A stretch of DNA of 64,000 nt, from contig NZ_BMTD01000019.1 of assembly GCF_014649495.1 (NCBI RefSeq), forward strand, positions 1-64,000. Reading direction: 5' to 3'. The DNA comes from Streptomyces filipinensis (lineage in GTDB: Bacteria > Actinomycetota > Actinomycetes > Streptomycetales > Streptomycetaceae). Of the stretch, positions 55,322 to 63,254 are shown piece by piece (the stretch's first letter is position 1; each line of letters begins with the position of its first letter). The position numbers and the translations under genes were made by a program. Below the pieces are notes generated by a model that saw only the letters and a program-made list of their open reading frames with translations, made no database searches and was not told the origin of the DNA.

Positions 55322-56287
55322 ATGAAAGCAATTTCGATCAGGGAACCCGGAGGCCCGGAGGTCCTGGAGTGGACCGAGGCCGAGGACCCGGCCCCGGCCG
55401 CGGGCGAGGTCGTCGTCGACGTGGTGGCCGGCGCGGTGAACCGAGCGGACGTCGCGCAGCGGATGGGGTGGTACCCCGTGCCGCGGGGAGCGTCGCCCTA
55501 CCCGGGGCTGGAGGTCTCCGGCCGGATCAGCGCCGTCGGTGAGGGCGTCACCCAGTGGCAACCGGGCGACGAGGTGTGCGCGTTGCTCACCGGCGGCGGG
55601 TACGCGCAGAAGGTCGCCGTCCCTGCGGGGCAGCTGCTCACGGTGCCCAAGGGGATGAGCCTCGTCGAAGCGTCGGCCCTTCCGGAGGCCGCCGCCACGG
55701 TCTGGTCGAACGTCTTCATGACCGGTGCCCTCAAGGCGGGCGAAACCTTCCTCATGCACGGCGGAGCCGGCGGCATCGGCACGATGGCCATCCAGCTCGC
55801 CAAGGCCCGCGGTGCCCGCGTCGTCACCACGGTCGGCGGCCCCGACCAGGCCGCCAGGGTACGGGAGCTCGGCGCCGACCTCGCGATCAACTACCGCACC
55901 GAGGACTTCGCCGAACACGCTCCCTACGACGTGATCCTCGACGTCGTCGGCGGCCACTACCTCCAGCGCAACGTCCGCTCCCTGGCCCCCGACGGGCGAC
56001 TGGTCATCATCGGTCTGCAGAACGGCCTGGAGGCCGAACTCGACCTCGCCGACCTCCTCTTCAAACGCGCGTCCGTACACGGGACCACCCTGCGCTCCCG
56101 CCCGACCGCGCAGAAGGCGGCCATCGTGGCCGAGGTCCAGGAGCACGTGTGGCCCCTGATCGAGAACGGCTCCGTACAGCCGGTCATCGACCGGACCCTG
56201 CCCATGGCGGAGGCCGCCGAGGCGCACCGGATCCTGGACGCCCACCACATCGGCAAGATCGTCCTGGTCAACACCGACACCGCGTGA
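55322..56287 (+). CDS. NAD(P)H quinone oxidoreductase (PIG3/TP53I3-like)
   Basis: The 321-residue zinc-independent MDR enzyme begins MKAISIREPGGPEVLEWTEA. It has VAGAVNRADVAQRMGWYPVP (PIG3-type), FLMHGGAGGIGTMAIQLAKA (nucleotide loop) and IIGLQNGLEAELDLADLLFK. Enzymes of this group reduce quinones. GAGAAAGAGAG precedes ATG 55322. It is cotranscribed with the DJ-1 gene. Confidence 0.92.
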   Translation: MKAISIREPGGPEVLEWTEAEDPAPAAGEVVVDVVAGAVNRADVAQRMGWYPVPRGASPYPGLEVSGRISAVGEGVTQWQPGDEVCALLTGGGYAQKVAVPAGQLLTVPKGMSLVEASALPEAAATVWSNVFMTGALKAGETFLMHGGAGGIGTMAIQLAKARGARVVTTVGGPDQAARVRELGADLAINYRTEDFAEHAPYDVILDVVGGHYLQRNVRSLAPDGRLVIIGLQNGLEAELDLADLLFKRASVHGTTLRSRPTAQKAAIVAEVQEHVWPLIENGSVQPVIDRTLPMAEAAEAHRILDAHHIGKIVLVNTDTA

Positions 56288-56368
56288 CGCCGACCCGGCC
56301 CCGCACCCGAAGCGGCGGATTCAACAACGCCCTGGATGTGCCCTCAAGGCACGTGCCCGGGAAGGCGT

Positions 56369-57223
56369 TCATGCCAAGCTTTCGCCTCTCACCGGCGCCC
56401 AGGAGCCGGCCAGCTGCTTCCGCGCGGCAGCGGCTTGCAGCCGCCCCGCCTGGAACGCGGGCACCCACGCCGACGGGTCCGTCGGGTCCGTGCCGAGCGC
56501 CGCCGCCGATGCCTCGTCCGGGAACAGCGACACCACCGTCTCCGCGCCCAGCGCAGCCAACGCTTCCTGCCCGGGAGCCTGACGCGCCATCGGCTCCACG
56601 ACGACCAACGTACGTGCACCGGCCGCGAGGTCCACGTTGGTGCCTGCCCGCAGCGCGCCGTCGATGAAGTGGCGCCCACCGATCGAGACGGGAGGCGCCG
56701 CGCCCGGGAACGCGCTGGAGGCCGCGACAGCAGCCGCCAGTGGAACGCCACTGTCGCGATCCCAGACCACCGGCTCGCCGCTTCCCGCCTCCACGGCAGG
56801 GATGAGCAGGCGACGCTCGGTCGGCCAGGCGTCCGTGCCGACGAGCCGGCGTCGCACCGCGACCAAGGCCCGCTCGGCCTCCGGATCGGCCGAGTCGAGG
56901 GCGATCCGCCCGACCCGCCGACGGGCCTCCTCCGGTGGCAGGCCGGCACCGAGGACCGCGAAGACCTCACCCATGCGCTGCGGATCGGCCCGCGGCGGCC
57001 GGGGACCCTCGCCGCCGCTGCCGGCGGGGTCGGCGAAGTGTGCGAGGCCCTGGCCCGTGGCCAGCGCGGCGCCCACGATCGCGCCGGCCGAGGTGCCGAC
57101 GACCAGATCCGCCGCGCCCAGGTCGACGCCCAGGCCGCGCAGGCCCTGGGCGAGTCCCACCATCCAGGCGGTGCCCACGAGCCCGCCCGGGCCGAGCACG
57201 AGCGCACTGTCCCGTGAATGCAT
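56369..57223 (-). CDS. Patatin-like phospholipase/lipase
   Basis: The 284-residue protein has an oxyanion-hole loop LVLGPGGLVGTAW (residues 8-20) and the nucleophile elbow GTSAG with S45. The catalytic Asp lies in GGRHFIDGALRAGTN (DGA/G motif, about residue 189). It is a short cytosolic patatin-like protein of the RssA group without a signal peptide. Substrates are probably phospholipids or acyl esters. The T-run terminator at 57302-57323 belongs to the gene transcribed toward it, so it has its own promoter. Confidence 0.9.
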   Translation of the reverse strand: MHSRDSALVLGPGGLVGTAWMVGLAQGLRGLGVDLGAADLVVGTSAGAIVGAALATGQGLAHFADPAGSGGEGPRPPRADPQRMGEVFAVLGAGLPPEEARRRVGRIALDSADPEAERALVAVRRRLVGTDAWPTERRLLIPAVEAGSGEPVVWDRDSGVPLAAAVAASSAFPGAAPPVSIGGRHFIDGALRAGTNVDLAAGARTLVVVEPMARQAPGQEALAALGAETVVSLFPDEASAAALGTDPTDPSAWVPAFQAGRLQAAAARKQLAGSWAPVRGESLA

Positions 57224-57301
57224 CGTTCCCCCATCCGCTGCTGTGGCGATCCCACCCTAAAACGATCAACCAGCCCCGGCGCATGAAAGGCGCATGAAAA
57301 A

Positions 57302-57323
57302 GGCGGGGTCCGAAAACCCCGCC
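57302..57323 (-). terminator. Terminator of the gene at 57345-57782
   Basis: On the minus strand GGCGGGGT and ACCCCGCC (8-bp stem, 57302-57309 with 57316-57323) are followed by CTTTTT. It lies 22 bases past the stop codon of the conserved hypothetical gene, just before the patatin start. Confidence 0.85.
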
Positions 57324-57344
57324 CACACCCGACGAAACACCAGC

Positions 57345-57782
57345 TCAGGGCCAAACCAAGCAATAAGGCTGATGCCCCGCCTCATGCAGCCGATGCGAGA
57401 AGTCCTGCCACTCGTGCAGCAGCTGATACACGTTGAACGCATCGCGCGGCCCGCCGCGGTCCGGGACCGTGGACCAGATGAAGGCCGCCGCGCCGACCGC
57501 CTCCTCGCCGATGCCGCGCAGGGGGTCGACGACGGTCATGGGGAGCTTGACGACCGCGTAGTCGGGGTGCAGGACGACCAGTTCCAGGGGCGGCACCTTG
57601 TGCAGGGGGACGCCCTCGATGCCGGTCAGGACCATCGCGGCCATCGTCTCCGGCTTGATCTTGGTGAACATGCCGTTCATGCCCAGCTCGTCGCCACCGA
57701 GTTCCTCGGGGCGCATCGAGATGGGAACGCGTGCCGCGGTCGCGCCGTCAGGCGCGCCGAAGTATTTGTACGTCACCCCCAC
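57345..57782 (-). CDS. Conserved hypothetical protein
   Basis: The 145-residue soluble protein begins MGVTYKYFGAPDGATAARVP. MRPEELGGDELGMNGMFTKI, LELVVLHPDYAVVKLPMTVV and DAFNVYQLLHEWQDFSHRLH are landmarks. I do not recognise a domain; similar proteins occur through Streptomyces. GTG 57782 is chosen because GGAAGG lies 8 bases before it; GTG 57776 is close behind. The same frame extends to 58046 with an arginine/aspartate-rich stretch that looks non-coding. It ends in a T-run terminator. Confidence 0.7.
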   Translation of the reverse strand: MGVTYKYFGAPDGATAARVPISMRPEELGGDELGMNGMFTKIKPETMAAMVLTGIEGVPLHKVPPLELVVLHPDYAVVKLPMTVVDPLRGIGEEAVGAAAFIWSTVPDRGGPRDAFNVYQLLHEWQDFSHRLHEAGHQPYCLVWP

Positions 57783-58344
57783 CCGACCACCCTTCCTGCT
57801 CCCCGCCGTCAGGCGGTCGGCCCGGTGGTCCGAACGGCGGTCGACCGGTCGCTCCAGCTGGCGGTCCAGCTGCCGATCACCCTGCCGGTCGTGCCGCTCG
57901 GGCTCGCTCGGTACATCCTGTGTCCGACGTGCGTCGCTCTGCCGCGCTTCGGTCGATTCCTCCGCGTCGCGCCGGTGCCTTCCCCGCCGGGCACGTCGAG
58001 GACCCAGGTCATCAGTCCCCTCGCCCAGTCCGCCACCGCGATGCATATCTCCACCCGACTGCTTTTCTAGGACGCGTGGCCCCCGCCGCGCAACCCGATC
58101 ATCGTGTCAGTGACCTCCCCCACGGCCGCCCGCCGAAACGTGCGGTGGAACAACAGTCCACGGGTTCTTGTCCGGCCTCTGATCATTACGTGCGTAAGAG
58201 CTGTGTGTATCAGGGCTCAGTCTCGCAGATGGCGGATGACGGCGCTTGGATCTTGAGGCGGGCCACGCGCCCGCCGGGCCGCGGCCTACCCTGAGGAGGT
58301 CCCCCAAGCAGCCGGAGTCCGAGAAGCCGGAGAAGCAGCAGGTC
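57783..58344. promoter_or_regulatory. 562-base region between hypothetical gene and hemL
   Basis: This region should hold the promoters of the divergent 57782 gene and hemL. A dyad TTACGTGCGTAA (58186-58197) lies about 150 bases before hemL. Minus-strand frames here (57809-58054; 57783-58046) lack ribosome sites and family resemblance; I treat them as chance ORFs. No tRNA or riboswitch pattern is visible. Confidence 0.4.
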
Positions 58345-59670
58345 ATGAGTGCCCTGAGCGAAACGCCCTATCCCTACGACGCGCCGGCCTCCCAGGCGCT
58401 CTTCGACCGTGCCTCCGCCGTCACACCCGGCGGCGTGAACTCGCCGGTGCGCGCCTTCCGCGCCGTCGGCGGCACGCCCCGGTTCATGGTGTCGGGGAAG
58501 GGGGCCTACCTGACCGACGCCGACGGGCGGGAGTACGTCGACCTGGTCTGTTCCTGGGGGCCCATGATCCTGGGGCACTCGCACCCCGAGGTCATCGCCG
58601 CCGTCCAGGAGGCCGTGGCCCGCGGCACGTCCTTCGGCACGCCCGGCGAGGGCGAGGTCGCGCTGGCCGAGGAGATCGTCGCCCGGGTCGAGCCCGTGGA
58701 GCAGGTGCGGCTCGTCAGCAGCGGCACCGAGGCGACCATGAGCGCCATCCGGCTCGCCCGTGGGTTCACCCAGCGGTCCAAGGTGATCAAGTTCGCCGGC
58801 TGTTACCACGGTCACGTCGACTCGCTGCTCGCCTCGGCCGGCAGCGGCGTCGCGACCTTCGCGCTGCCCGACACCCCGGGTGTCACCGGTGCCCAGGCCG
58901 GCGACACGATCGTGCTGCCGTACAACGACCTGGAGGCCGTGCAGGAGGCCTTCCACCGGCACCCCGGTGAGATCGCCTGCGTGATCACCGAGGCCTCGCC
59001 GGGCAACATGGGCGTCGTACCGCCGGCCTCCGGGTTCAACCAGGGGCTGCGGGACGCCTGCCGGAAGAACGGCGCCCTGTTCATCTCCGACGAGGTGATG
59101 ACGGGCTTCCGTACCAGCCGCGCCGGGTGGTACGGGATCGACGGGGTCAAGCCGGACCTGATGACCTTCGGCAAGGTCATGGGCGGCGGCTTCCCGGCCG
59201 CGGCCTTCGGCGGGCGCGCCGATGTGATGGCCCACCTCGCCCCCGCCGGTCCCGTCTACCAGGCCGGCACCCTCTCGGGTAACCCCGTCGCCACCGCCGC
59301 CGGGCTCGCCCAGCTGCGGCTGCTGGACGACGCGGCCTACGAGAAGGTCGACGCGGTCTCCGCGCAGATCCAGTCCCTGGTCGGCGAGGCGCTGAGCAAG
59401 GAGGGCGTCGCGCACCGGCTGCAGACCGCCTCCAACATGTTCTCGGTGTTCTTCACCGACCGGCAGGTGCGCACCTACGAGGACGCCAAGCGGCAGGAGT
59501 CGTACCGCTTCACCGCGTTCTTCCACTCGCTGCTGTCGAACGGCGTCTACCTGCCGCCGTCGTCCTTCGAGTCCTGGTTCGTGTCCACGGCCCACGACGA
59601 GCGGGCCATCCAGAAGATCGCCGACGCCCTTCCGGCGGCGGCCCGGGCGGCTGCGGAGGCCACCGCGTGA
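58345..59670 (+). CDS. hemL: Glutamate-1-semialdehyde 2,1-aminomutase
   Basis: HemL converts glutamate-1-semialdehyde, the HemA product, to 5-aminolevulinate using pyridoxamine/pyridoxal phosphate. The 441-residue class III aminotransferase-fold enzyme has TPGGVNSPVRAFRAVGGTPR, VRLVSSGTEATMSAIRLARG, FISDEVMTGFRTSRAGW and the PLP lysine K277 in MTFGKVMGGGFPAAAFGG. Length and motifs are normal. ATG 58345 (MSALSETPYPYD) is preceded by a weak AGCAGG. The next gene start overlaps its stop. It lies 40 kb from hemA, its substrate supplier. Confidence 0.96.
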   Translation: MSALSETPYPYDAPASQALFDRASAVTPGGVNSPVRAFRAVGGTPRFMVSGKGAYLTDADGREYVDLVCSWGPMILGHSHPEVIAAVQEAVARGTSFGTPGEGEVALAEEIVARVEPVEQVRLVSSGTEATMSAIRLARGFTQRSKVIKFAGCYHGHVDSLLASAGSGVATFALPDTPGVTGAQAGDTIVLPYNDLEAVQEAFHRHPGEIACVITEASPGNMGVVPPASGFNQGLRDACRKNGALFISDEVMTGFRTSRAGWYGIDGVKPDLMTFGKVMGGGFPAAAFGGRADVMAHLAPAGPVYQAGTLSGNPVATAAGLAQLRLLDDAAYEKVDAVSAQIQSLVGEALSKEGVAHRLQTASNMFSVFFTDRQVRTYEDAKRQESYRFTAFFHSLLSNGVYLPPSSFESWFVSTAHDERAIQKIADALPAAARAAAEATA

Positions 59671-60377
59671 GCATCAGCAACGGCAGCAGGGACAAGGACG
59701 TCACCGTCGTCCACCTCATGCGGCACGGTGAGGTCGCCAACCCGGACGGGATCCTCTACGGGCGGCTGCCCGGGTACCACCTGTCCGAGCTGGGCCGGCA
59801 GATGGCCGACCGGGTGGCCGAGCACCTCACCGCGCGGGACGTCACGTACGTCTGCGCCTCGCCGCTGGAGCGGGCGCAGGAGACGGCCACCCCGATCGCC
59901 AAGGCGCACGGTCTCGACCTGGACACCGACGAGCGGCTCATCGAGGCCGACAACGTCTTCCAGGGCAAGACGTTCGGCGTCGGGGACGGTGCCCTGCAGC
60001 GGCCCGAGAACTGGAAGCACCTGGTCAACCCGTTCAAGCCGTCCTGGGGCGAGCCGTACGTCGACCAGGTGGTGCGGATGATGGGCGCGCTGAACGCGGC
60101 CAAGGACCAGGCGCGCGGGCACGAGGCGGTGCTGGTCAGCCATCAGCTGCCGATCTGGATCGTGCGGTCCTACGTCGAGCGGCGGCGGCTGTGGCACGAT
60201 CCGCGCAAGCGGCAGTGCACGCTCGCCTCCCTGACGACTTTCACATATCTGGGCGACAGGATCGTGTCGGTCGGCTACAGCGAGCCCGCGATCGATCTCG
60301 TCCCGGCCCATCTGCGGGCCGGTGCCAAGCCGCAGAAGGGCAAGGGCACCGCTCAGGGGAAGGCCTTCGGGGCCTGA
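59667..60377 (+). CDS. Histidine phosphatase (phosphoglycerate mutase-like)
   Basis: The 236-residue protein has VVHLMRHGEVANPDGILYGR, with the phospho-histidine H20 in RHG. YVCASPLERAQETATPIAK and EAVLVSHQLPIWIVRSYVER (second catalytic His in SHQ) follow. The branch and substrate are not clear; it may be a sugar-phosphate or nucleotide phosphatase. GTG 59667 overlaps the hemL stop (GTGA), so the two are coupled. The same pair precedes cytochrome c genes in several Streptomyces as I recall. Confidence 0.9.
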   Translation: MSISNGSRDKDVTVVHLMRHGEVANPDGILYGRLPGYHLSELGRQMADRVAEHLTARDVTYVCASPLERAQETATPIAKAHGLDLDTDERLIEADNVFQGKTFGVGDGALQRPENWKHLVNPFKPSWGEPYVDQVVRMMGALNAAKDQARGHEAVLVSHQLPIWIVRSYVERRRLWHDPRKRQCTLASLTTFTYLGDRIVSVGYSEPAIDLVPAHLRAGAKPQKGKGTAQGKAFGA

Positions 60378-60525
60378 GACAGGGGTTTCTGACGGTCCGT
60401 TTGGTGTGTCTTAGCGCGCTTTTTCGGTATCCGTTACGAAAACCATACAAATCAGCGGAACCTCCTCGTTCGTCGCGCCCTCTGACTGGGTGACCATCAG
60501 TAGGCGCGACGAATCGGGGATCTCC

Positions 60526-61788
60526 ATGCGCACCGTCTCCCGGAACCTCTCCCGCAGGGGAATGCTCGGCCTCGGCGCGGGTGCGGCGGCCGCCGCCACC
60601 CTGGCGGGCTGCGGGAGCCACACGTCATCCGACGGTGCCGGGCACCCGAACGGTTCCGGGCAGGGGAAGAACGGCCAGGGCGGCGGGAGCGGTTCGCACC
60701 CGGGCAAGCCGATCGGGGACGGCTCCACGTCGTTCACGGGCAAGCAGGCGCACCAGCCGGCCAAGCCCGAGCCGCTGCAGCCGGGCCAGACCCCGCCGCA
60801 GTTCGTCATCTTCTCCTGGGACGGCGCCGGTGAGGTCGGCAACGGACTCTTCCCGCGCTTCCTGGACCTCGCCAAGCAGCACGGCGCGAGCATGACCTTC
60901 TTCCTCTCGGGGCTGTATCTGCTGCCCGAGTCGAAGAAGCGGCTCTACGAGCCCCCGAACAACCCGCGTGGCGCCTCCGACATCGGCTACCTCACCGACG
61001 AGCACATCAAGGCGACGCTCGCCAACGTGCACCGGGCGTGGCTGGAGGGCCACGAGATCGGCACCCACTTCAACGGGCACTTCTGCTCCGGCCACGGCAC
61101 CGTCGGCAACTGGACCGCGCAGCAGTGGAAGAGCGAGATCGAGCAGGCCAAGGCGTTCGTGAAGCAGTGGCGGACCAACACCGGCTGGCACGACCTGCCC
61201 TCGCTGCCCTTCGACTACGACAAGGAGCTGGTCGGCGGCCGCACGCCCTGCCTCCTCGGCCAGAACAACCTGCTGCCCACCGCCCGTGAGCTGGGCTGGC
61301 GCTACGACGCGTCCTCGCCGGGCGGCCGTCAGGTGTGGCCGGACAAGAAGCTGGGCATCTGGGACCTGCCGCTGCAGCAGATACCTTTCCCCGGACGTTC
61401 CTTCGAGGTGCTCTCGATGGACTACAACATGCTCGCCAACCAGTCCGTGAACTCCACCAAGGCGCCCGCCTACAACTACCCGGGCTGGCGCAAGCAGTCC
61501 GCGCAGGCGTACATAGCGGGCTTCCAGCGGGCATACGAGACAAACCGGGCGCCGTTCTTCATAGGCAACCACTTCGAGCAGTGGAACGGCGGCATCTACA
61601 TGGACTCCGTCGAGGAGGCCTTCAAGCACATCGCGCGCGAGAAGGAGAAGGGCGCGGACGTGCGGATGGTCTCCTTCCGGCAGTTCGTCGACTGGATGGA
61701 CGTACAGAAGCCCGAGGTGCTCGCCAAGCTGCGCACGCTGGAGGTCGGGCGGCAGCCCGCCGGTGGCTGGAAGCAGTTCCTCGCCTAG
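60526..61788 (+). CDS. Tat lipoprotein with polysaccharide-deacetylase-like domain
   Basis: The 420-residue precursor has a twin-arginine signal (NLSRRGMLGLGAGAAAAATL) and lipobox ending LAGC. A Gly/Ser/His-rich linker leads to a domain resembling polysaccharide deacetylase (NodB): FVIFSWDGAGEVGNGLFPRF, ASMTFFLSGLYLLPESKKRL and LEGHEIGTHFNGHFCSGHG (H-x3-H-type metal site). DALDYDKELVGGRT-like FDYDKELVGGRTPCLLGQNN follows. It may be a secreted carbohydrate-active or related hydrolase; the substrate is unknown. ATG 60526 begins the Tat signal, while GTG 60490 would add 12 residues before it. Confidence 0.8.
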   Translation: MRTVSRNLSRRGMLGLGAGAAAAATLAGCGSHTSSDGAGHPNGSGQGKNGQGGGSGSHPGKPIGDGSTSFTGKQAHQPAKPEPLQPGQTPPQFVIFSWDGAGEVGNGLFPRFLDLAKQHGASMTFFLSGLYLLPESKKRLYEPPNNPRGASDIGYLTDEHIKATLANVHRAWLEGHEIGTHFNGHFCSGHGTVGNWTAQQWKSEIEQAKAFVKQWRTNTGWHDLPSLPFDYDKELVGGRTPCLLGQNNLLPTARELGWRYDASSPGGRQVWPDKKLGIWDLPLQQIPFPGRSFEVLSMDYNMLANQSVNSTKAPAYNYPGWRKQSAQAYIAGFQRAYETNRAPFFIGNHFEQWNGGIYMDSVEEAFKHIAREKEKGADVRMVSFRQFVDWMDVQKPEVLAKLRTLEVGRQPAGGWKQFLA

Positions 61789-61891
61789 CACGTTGCCGGA
61801 TATGTCCCGTGTAAATAGCTCCTGAAATGCGGTTTTCCGCCCGGCAGGGGGGCGCGCGAGATCCCCGGAAACGGCATGCGAAACTTTTCAC

Positions 61892-62482
61892 ATGAGTACC
61901 CGTAGCCGCGCCGTCCTGCTCAGCGCCGTGGCCGCCGCCCTGGCCCTGACGCTGTCCGCGTGTGGCGACGGCGGCACCTCCGGCGGCGGTGGCAACACCA
62001 ACTTCGTCACCGGCAACAACGGCATCGCCACCGCCGCCCCGGGCAAGCGCGCCCCGGCCCCGGACCTGTCCGGCAAGACCATCGACGGCAGGACGCTGGA
62101 CGTGGCCGACTACAAGGGCCAGGTCGTCGTCATCAACGTCTGGGGCTCGTGGTGCGGCCCCTGCCGCGAGGAGGCGCAGTACTTCTCCACGGTGTCGAAG
62201 CAGTACCAGGGCAAGGGCGTGCAGTTCGTCGGCATCAACACCCGGGACACCAGCACCACCCCGGCGATCGCCTTCGAGAAGGAGCACGGGATCGGCTACC
62301 CGAGCCTGTACGACCCGACGGGCAGACTGATGCTCCGCTTCAAGAAGGGCACGCTCAACCCGCAGCTGATCCCCTCCACGCTCGTCATCGACAAGCACGG
62401 GAAGGTCGCCGCGCGGGCCCTGGAGGCGCTCGACGACACCTCCCTGCTGAAGATGCTCAAGCCGGTCCTGGCGGAGAAGTGA
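61892..62482 (+). CDS. TlpA/ResA-family thioredoxin lipoprotein
   Basis: The 196-residue protein has a lipoprotein signal ending LSACG, and a thioredoxin domain with VVVINVWGSWCGPCREEAQY, where C88 and C91 form the active CGPC. GVQFVGINTRDTSTTPAIAF and LIPSTLVIDKHGKVAARALE are typical ResA/TlpA blocks. ResA keeps the heme-binding cysteines of apocytochrome c reduced outside the membrane. ccdA starts one base after its stop. ATG 61892 has a weak ribosome site. Confidence 0.92.
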   Translation: MSTRSRAVLLSAVAAALALTLSACGDGGTSGGGGNTNFVTGNNGIATAAPGKRAPAPDLSGKTIDGRTLDVADYKGQVVVINVWGSWCGPCREEAQYFSTVSKQYQGKGVQFVGINTRDTSTTPAIAFEKEHGIGYPSLYDPTGRLMLRFKKGTLNPQLIPSTLVIDKHGKVAARALEALDDTSLLKMLKPVLAEK

Positions 62483-62483
62483 C

Positions 62484-63251
62484 GTGAGCGCGACGCTGAC
62501 GCTGGCGTTGGGCCAGAACCAGACCGTGATGCACGGCGCCCTGTTCATCGCCGCGCCGATCGCCCTGCTCGGCGGGCTCGTCTCCTTCTTCTCGCCCTGT
62601 GTCCTGCCCCTCGTCCCCGGCTACCTCTCCTATGTCACCGGAGTCGCCGGCACGGACCTGGCCCAGGCCCGGCGCGGGCGGATGGTCGCCGGGGCCTCCC
62701 TGTTCGTGTTCGGCTTCAGCGCCGTGTTCGTCTCCAGCGGGGCGCTGTTCGGCTACTTCGGCCGCAACCTGGTCGACTACCAGGACACCCTCTCCAAGGT
62801 GCTCGGCGTGCTCATGATCCTCATGGGCGTGTTCTTCATGGGGCTGCTGCCCGGCCTGACCCAGCGCGAGTTCCGCTTCCACCGGCGGCCGGTGACCGGC
62901 CTGATGGGCGCGCCCCTGCTGGGTGCGCTCTTCGGTATCGGCTGGACACCCTGTCTCGGACCGACCCTGTCGTCGGTGAACCTTCTCGCCATGACCGAGT
63001 CCAGCGCCGGGCGCGGCGCACTCCTGCTGGTCGTCTACTGCGTCGGTCTGGGCATCCCCTTCGTCCTCACCGCGGTCGCCTTCCGCAAGGCGCTCGGCGC
63101 CTTCGGCTGGGTCAAGCGCCACTACGCCTGGGTGATGCGCGTCGGCGGCTCGATGATGATCGTGACCGGAGTGCTGCTGCTGACCGGTGCGTGGAGCAGC
63201 ATGGTGCAGCAGTTGCAGATCTGGTCCGGCGGCTTCGATGTGGGGATCTGA
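62484..63251 (+). CDS. ccdA: CcdA, cytochrome c biogenesis thiol transporter
   Basis: The 255-residue membrane protein has six spans. The two redox cysteines lie in FFSPCVLPLVPGYLSYVTGV and IGWTPCLGPTLSSVNLLAM. CcdA carries electrons from cytoplasmic thioredoxin to ResA-like proteins. The long N-terminus starts at GTG 62484, one base after the tlpA stop (TGA at 62480-62482), so translation is probably coupled. It is followed 3 bases later by resB. Confidence 0.93.
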   Translation: MSATLTLALGQNQTVMHGALFIAAPIALLGGLVSFFSPCVLPLVPGYLSYVTGVAGTDLAQARRGRMVAGASLFVFGFSAVFVSSGALFGYFGRNLVDYQDTLSKVLGVLMILMGVFFMGLLPGLTQREFRFHRRPVTGLMGAPLLGALFGIGWTPCLGPTLSSVNLLAMTESSAGRGALLLVVYCVGLGIPFVLTAVAFRKALGAFGWVKRHYAWVMRVGGSMMIVTGVLLLTGAWSSMVQQLQIWSGGFDVGI

Positions 63252-63254
63252 CCG

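Noticed and set aside
57783..58070. Minus-strand ORFs 57809-58054 and the 5' extension of 57345 gene
   Set aside because: They lack ribosome sites and recognisable domains. The extension is Arg/Asp-rich and the GTG at 57782 has a better ribosome site.
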